In this document: piece by piece, positions 24,413 to 26,363 of the stretch
Position numbering within the stretch: the stretch's first letter is position 1
Layout: each line of letters opens with the position of its first letter
Assembly (NCBI GenBank): GCA_036489445.1
Contig: DASXFV010000007.1
Location: 1 to 26,363, forward strand
Direction: 5' to 3'
Length of the DNA: 26,363 nt
Origin: DAIDKA01 sp036489445
GTDB lineage: Bacteria > Pseudomonadota > Gammaproteobacteria > Steroidobacterales > Steroidobacteraceae
The notes under the pieces: generated by a model
Databases searched by the model: none
Told to the model about the DNA's origin: nothing
What the model saw: only the letters and a program-made list of their open reading frames with translations
Made by a program: the position numbers and the translations under genes

Positions 24413-25246
24413 ATGAAGTCTCATCGAATCGGTTTTCTGGGCGGCGGTAACATGGCCCGCGCCCTGATCGGCGGCCTCATCGGTCGCGGCACGCCTGCCC
24501 GGCACCTCAGCGTCGGTGAACCCGCGGCGCCGACCCGTGAGCTTCTGGCGCGGGATTTCCAGGTCCGGGTACATGCCGATAACGAAGCGGCCATCGCGGG
24601 CTGCGAGCTCATCATCCTCGCGGTGAAACCCCAGGAGGCCGGCACAGTGCTCAGGTCGCTCGCGCCCCAGCTGCAAACCGCCCGGCCCGTGCTGCTGTCG
24701 ATCGCCGCAGGCATCCGGATCGCCTCACTGCATGCCTGGGCCGGGCCCGCCGTACCCATCATCCGCTCCATGCCGAATCGGCCCGCGCTGATCGGTGCGG
24801 GTGTCACCGGGATGTATGCGGCTGCGGACGTGACCCCCGCACACCGCGAGCTGGCCGAATACGTCATGCACGCCGCGGGGGAGTCGGTATGGGTGAACCG
24901 CGAATCCGATCTGGACGTGGTCACGGCGCTGTCAGGCAGCGGGCCCGCGTATTTCTTTCTGCTGGCCGAACTCATGATGCAGGCGGCCATCGGCGCGGGC
25001 CTGGAGCCGGAAGCCGCGCGGCGGCTCGCCGTCGCGACCCTCCACGGTGCCGGCGCGCTGGCCGACGCCTCGGACGGTAATCTCGCGCGCCTGCGCCAGG
25101 AGGTCACCTCCAAGGGCGGGACCACGGAGGCCGCTCTGACTGCGTTCGCCGCTGCGGACCTCACCGGCGTCGTAGCCCGCGCCATGCAGGCCGCCACCCG
25201 GCGCAGCCGCGAGCTGGCGGCGAACTTCGGGGATGCTGTGCAGTGA
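24413..25246 (+). CDS. proC: Pyrroline-5-carboxylate reductase
   Basis: NAD(P)H-dependent enzyme of the last step in proline synthesis. With the ATG at 24413 it has 277 residues. The N-terminal Rossmann motif is GFLGGGNMARALIGGL, followed by LAVKPQ, the IIRSMPNRPALIGAGVTG segment, the family signature GSGPAYFFLLAELMMQAAIGAG near residue 175-195, and TSKGGTTEAAL. An upstream TTG at 24371 adds only non-conserved residues. It lies 47 bases after yggS, and its stop overlaps the GTG start of yggT. Confidence 0.96.
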   Translation: MKSHRIGFLGGGNMARALIGGLIGRGTPARHLSVGEPAAPTRELLARDFQVRVHADNEAAIAGCELIILAVKPQEAGTVLRSLAPQLQTARPVLLSIAAGIRIASLHAWAGPAVPIIRSMPNRPALIGAGVTGMYAAADVTPAHRELAEYVMHAAGESVWVNRESDLDVVTALSGSGPAYFFLLAELMMQAAIGAGLEPEAARRLAVATLHGAGALADASDGNLARLRQEVTSKGGTTEAALTAFAAADLTGVVARAMQAATRRSRELAANFGDAVQ

Positions 25247-25770
25247 ATGCCTTCTATTTTCTGGTCGATTCGCTGCTGTCCCTGGCGCTGTATGTGGCGC
25301 TGCTGCGGCTGCTCATGCAGTGGTCACGGGTGGACTTTCGCAATCCGATCGCACAGGCCGTGGTCAAGATCACCAATCCGCTGATCATGCCGTTGCGCCG
25401 GGTGCTGCCGCCGGTCAATAAAATTGACACTGCCTCCGTGGTCACAGTGCTCATCGTGGCCTTGGCCGATGTGGCGCTGATGAGCGTGGTGCGCGGCTTT
25501 GGCATGCCGCCACTACCGGTGCTGCTGCGGGAAACGGCGCTGGAACTCGCCACCTCGGTGCTGTGGTTGTATTTCTATGCCATCTTCCTCTACGCCCTGT
25601 TGAGCCTCGTCGCGCAGGGCTCCTATTCGCCCCTGCAGCCGCTGCTCACCAGTCTGTGCGAACCGGTGCTTGCTCCCCTGCGGCGCCTGATTCCGCCCAT
25701 CTCAGGTCTTGACCTGTCACCGTTATGGGCGGGCCTGCTCATCCAAGCGGTACTGATCCTGCTGCGCTGA
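25243..25770 (+). CDS. yggT: YggT family integral membrane protein
   Basis: Membrane protein of 175 residues made of two YGGT repeats. Each repeat has a hydrophobic segment, an NP(I/L)-type turn and a PLRR(V/L)(L/I)PP motif: LIMPLRRVLPPV near residue 45-58 and VLAPLRRLIPPISG near 142-155. Several membrane segments are visible (about 5-25, 65-85, 95-125, 155-175). Function is not settled; it has been connected with osmotic stress and with septum or shape proteins in other bacteria. The GTG start overlaps the proC stop, so it is translated with proC. Confidence 0.93.
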   Translation: MNAFYFLVDSLLSLALYVALLRLLMQWSRVDFRNPIAQAVVKITNPLIMPLRRVLPPVNKIDTASVVTVLIVALADVALMSVVRGFGMPPLPVLLRETALELATSVLWLYFYAIFLYALLSLVAQGSYSPLQPLLTSLCEPVLAPLRRLIPPISGLDLSPLWAGLLIQAVLILLR

Positions 25771-26054
25771 CACTTCAGGCCTGCGCGTAACTCCGAGGAA
25801 AACAGCCACTTGCGAGGTAGTGCTGTAGCAGCAGACAGTGAGTGAACGCTGCTGTCACCGCGCGCCGCGGCGCGAACATTCACACACGCACACTATGCGT
25901 GCACACGCAAACACTGAAAAAAAAGGCACTTCCAGCGCACCAGCACATCAGAAATAGCTTGCGAATGCGTCCCCATGTGCTATTTTTCGGCGCGATTCGT
26001 TATGCGCGGCGCGGTCCGCGCGCTTGGATTACAACGTTGGAGGAGTAGCAAAAC
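25771..26054. other. Non-coding gap between yggT and the HU-family gene
   Basis: The longest gene-free stretch in the window. It contains a 14-base perfect palindrome of G and C at 25861-25874, a CA-rich stretch with a GCGTG/CACGC inverted pair just after it, a run of nine A's around 25917-25924, and a short stem GCGCGG/CCGCGC at 26009-26021 in the probable leader. No tRNA, small RNA or clear T-tailed plus-strand terminator could be recognised. Confidence 0.5.
25959..25986 (+). promoter_or_regulatory. Candidate promoter of the HU-family gene
   Basis: TTGCGA (25959-25964), a 16-base spacer and TATTTT (25981-25986). Transcription would start near 25993, giving a leader of about 60 bases with a GC-rich stem and a strong GGAGGAG (26039-26045) 9 bases before the ATG. 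Confidence 0.35.
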
Positions 26055-26363
26055 ATGGCGAAAAAGGGTGGCGCACCGACCAAGTCGGAGATCCTGACTC
26101 AGATTTCAAAAGACACCGAACTGTCCCGCAAGCAGGTCAGCGGCGTGTTCGATTCTCTGAGTGGCGTGATCAAGAAAAGCCTACGCAGCAACGGCCTGTT
26201 CACACTGCCGGGTCTTCTGAAACTGAAGGTCGTCAAGAAGCCCGCCACGAAGGCGCGTGAGGGCGTGAATCCGTTCACTGGCGAGAAGATGACGTTCAAG
26301 GCGAAGCCCGCGAGCAAGAAAGTGCGCGTGCTGCCGCTGAAGAGCCTGAAGAGCATGGTGAAT
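26055..26363 (+). CDS. HU/IHF-family DNA-binding protein (cut by the window end)
   Basis: Small basic nucleoid protein; 103 codons are seen with no stop before the window ends. It starts MAKKGGAPTKSEILTQISKD, then a helix pair with LSRKQVSGVFDSLSGVIKKSL, a FTLPGLLKLKVV strand, the arm region KPATKAREGVNPFTGEKM, and a basic tail FKAKPASKKVRVLPLKSLK. The lysine-rich N-terminal extension and the KAREGxNPFTGE arm are like the HU-like proteins of Xanthomonas and some betaproteobacteria rather than E. coli HU or IHF. A strong GGAGGAG precedes the ATG. It probably ends within a few residues of the window edge. Confidence 0.9.
   Translation, partial: MAKKGGAPTKSEILTQISKDTELSRKQVSGVFDSLSGVIKKSLRSNGLFTLPGLLKLKVVKKPATKAREGVNPFTGEKMTFKAKPASKKVRVLPLKSLKSMVN

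Overview
This window is a gene-dense, GC-rich stretch of chromosome. It most likely comes from a gammaproteobacterium that moves by type IV pili, of the Pseudomonas/Xanthomonas/Nevskia kind. The basis is the gene content and order: bioA-rsmE, then chpC/chpA/pilJ/pilI/pilH/pilG read backwards, then gshB-tonB-algH-ruvX-pyrB, pilU/pilT, and yggS-proC-yggT. From memory, a very similar order is found around pilG and pilT in Pseudomonas aeruginosa. I cannot name the species. I see no rRNA, tRNA, CRISPR array, phage or insertion sequence.

Left part (1-5591): housekeeping and cofactor genes, tightly packed. They are pdxH (PLP synthesis), an ABC ATPase of the cobalamin/iron importer type, an inositol-phosphatase-fold phosphatase resembling histidinol-phosphatase, a PduO-type cobalamin adenosyltransferase, ampD (peptidoglycan recycling), bioA (biotin) and rsmE (16S rRNA methylation). 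Several neighbours overlap by a few bases.

Accessory insert (5592-7097): a short, strongly AT-rich leader followed by a solo HipA-fold protein with an N-terminal winged-helix-like region (YjjJ/HipH type). It has no antitoxin gene beside it. The leader holds three copies of a short motif overlapping promoter-like boxes.

Pilus chemosensory operon (7104-16063, minus strand): pilG-pilH-pilI-pilJ-chpA-chpC, which controls twitching motility and surface sensing. Two things are unusual. PilJ has lost almost its whole periplasmic sensor. The methylation enzymes PilK and ChpB are absent from the cluster. ChpA is a 1931-residue hybrid kinase with several Hpt-like domains, a CheA core and a terminal receiver.

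Middle right (16259-20151, plus strand): gshB, a TonB-like protein, algH/yqgE, ruvX and pyrB, nearly all abutting or overlapping. Minus-strand retraction motors (20138-23509): pilT, pilU and a second, divergent PilU-like ATPase, three paralogues in tandem. Right end (23628-26363, plus strand): yggS, proC, yggT, a 284-base non-coding gap, and an HU/IHF-family gene cut by the window end.

The T4P genes act together: PilT/PilU retract the fibre, PilJ-PilI/ChpC-ChpA sense and signal, and PilG/PilH are the outputs. No clearly new system stands out. The best candidates for a second look are the stripped-down PilJ/Pil-Chp system, the third retraction ATPase, and the HipA-type gene with its repeat-bearing leader.
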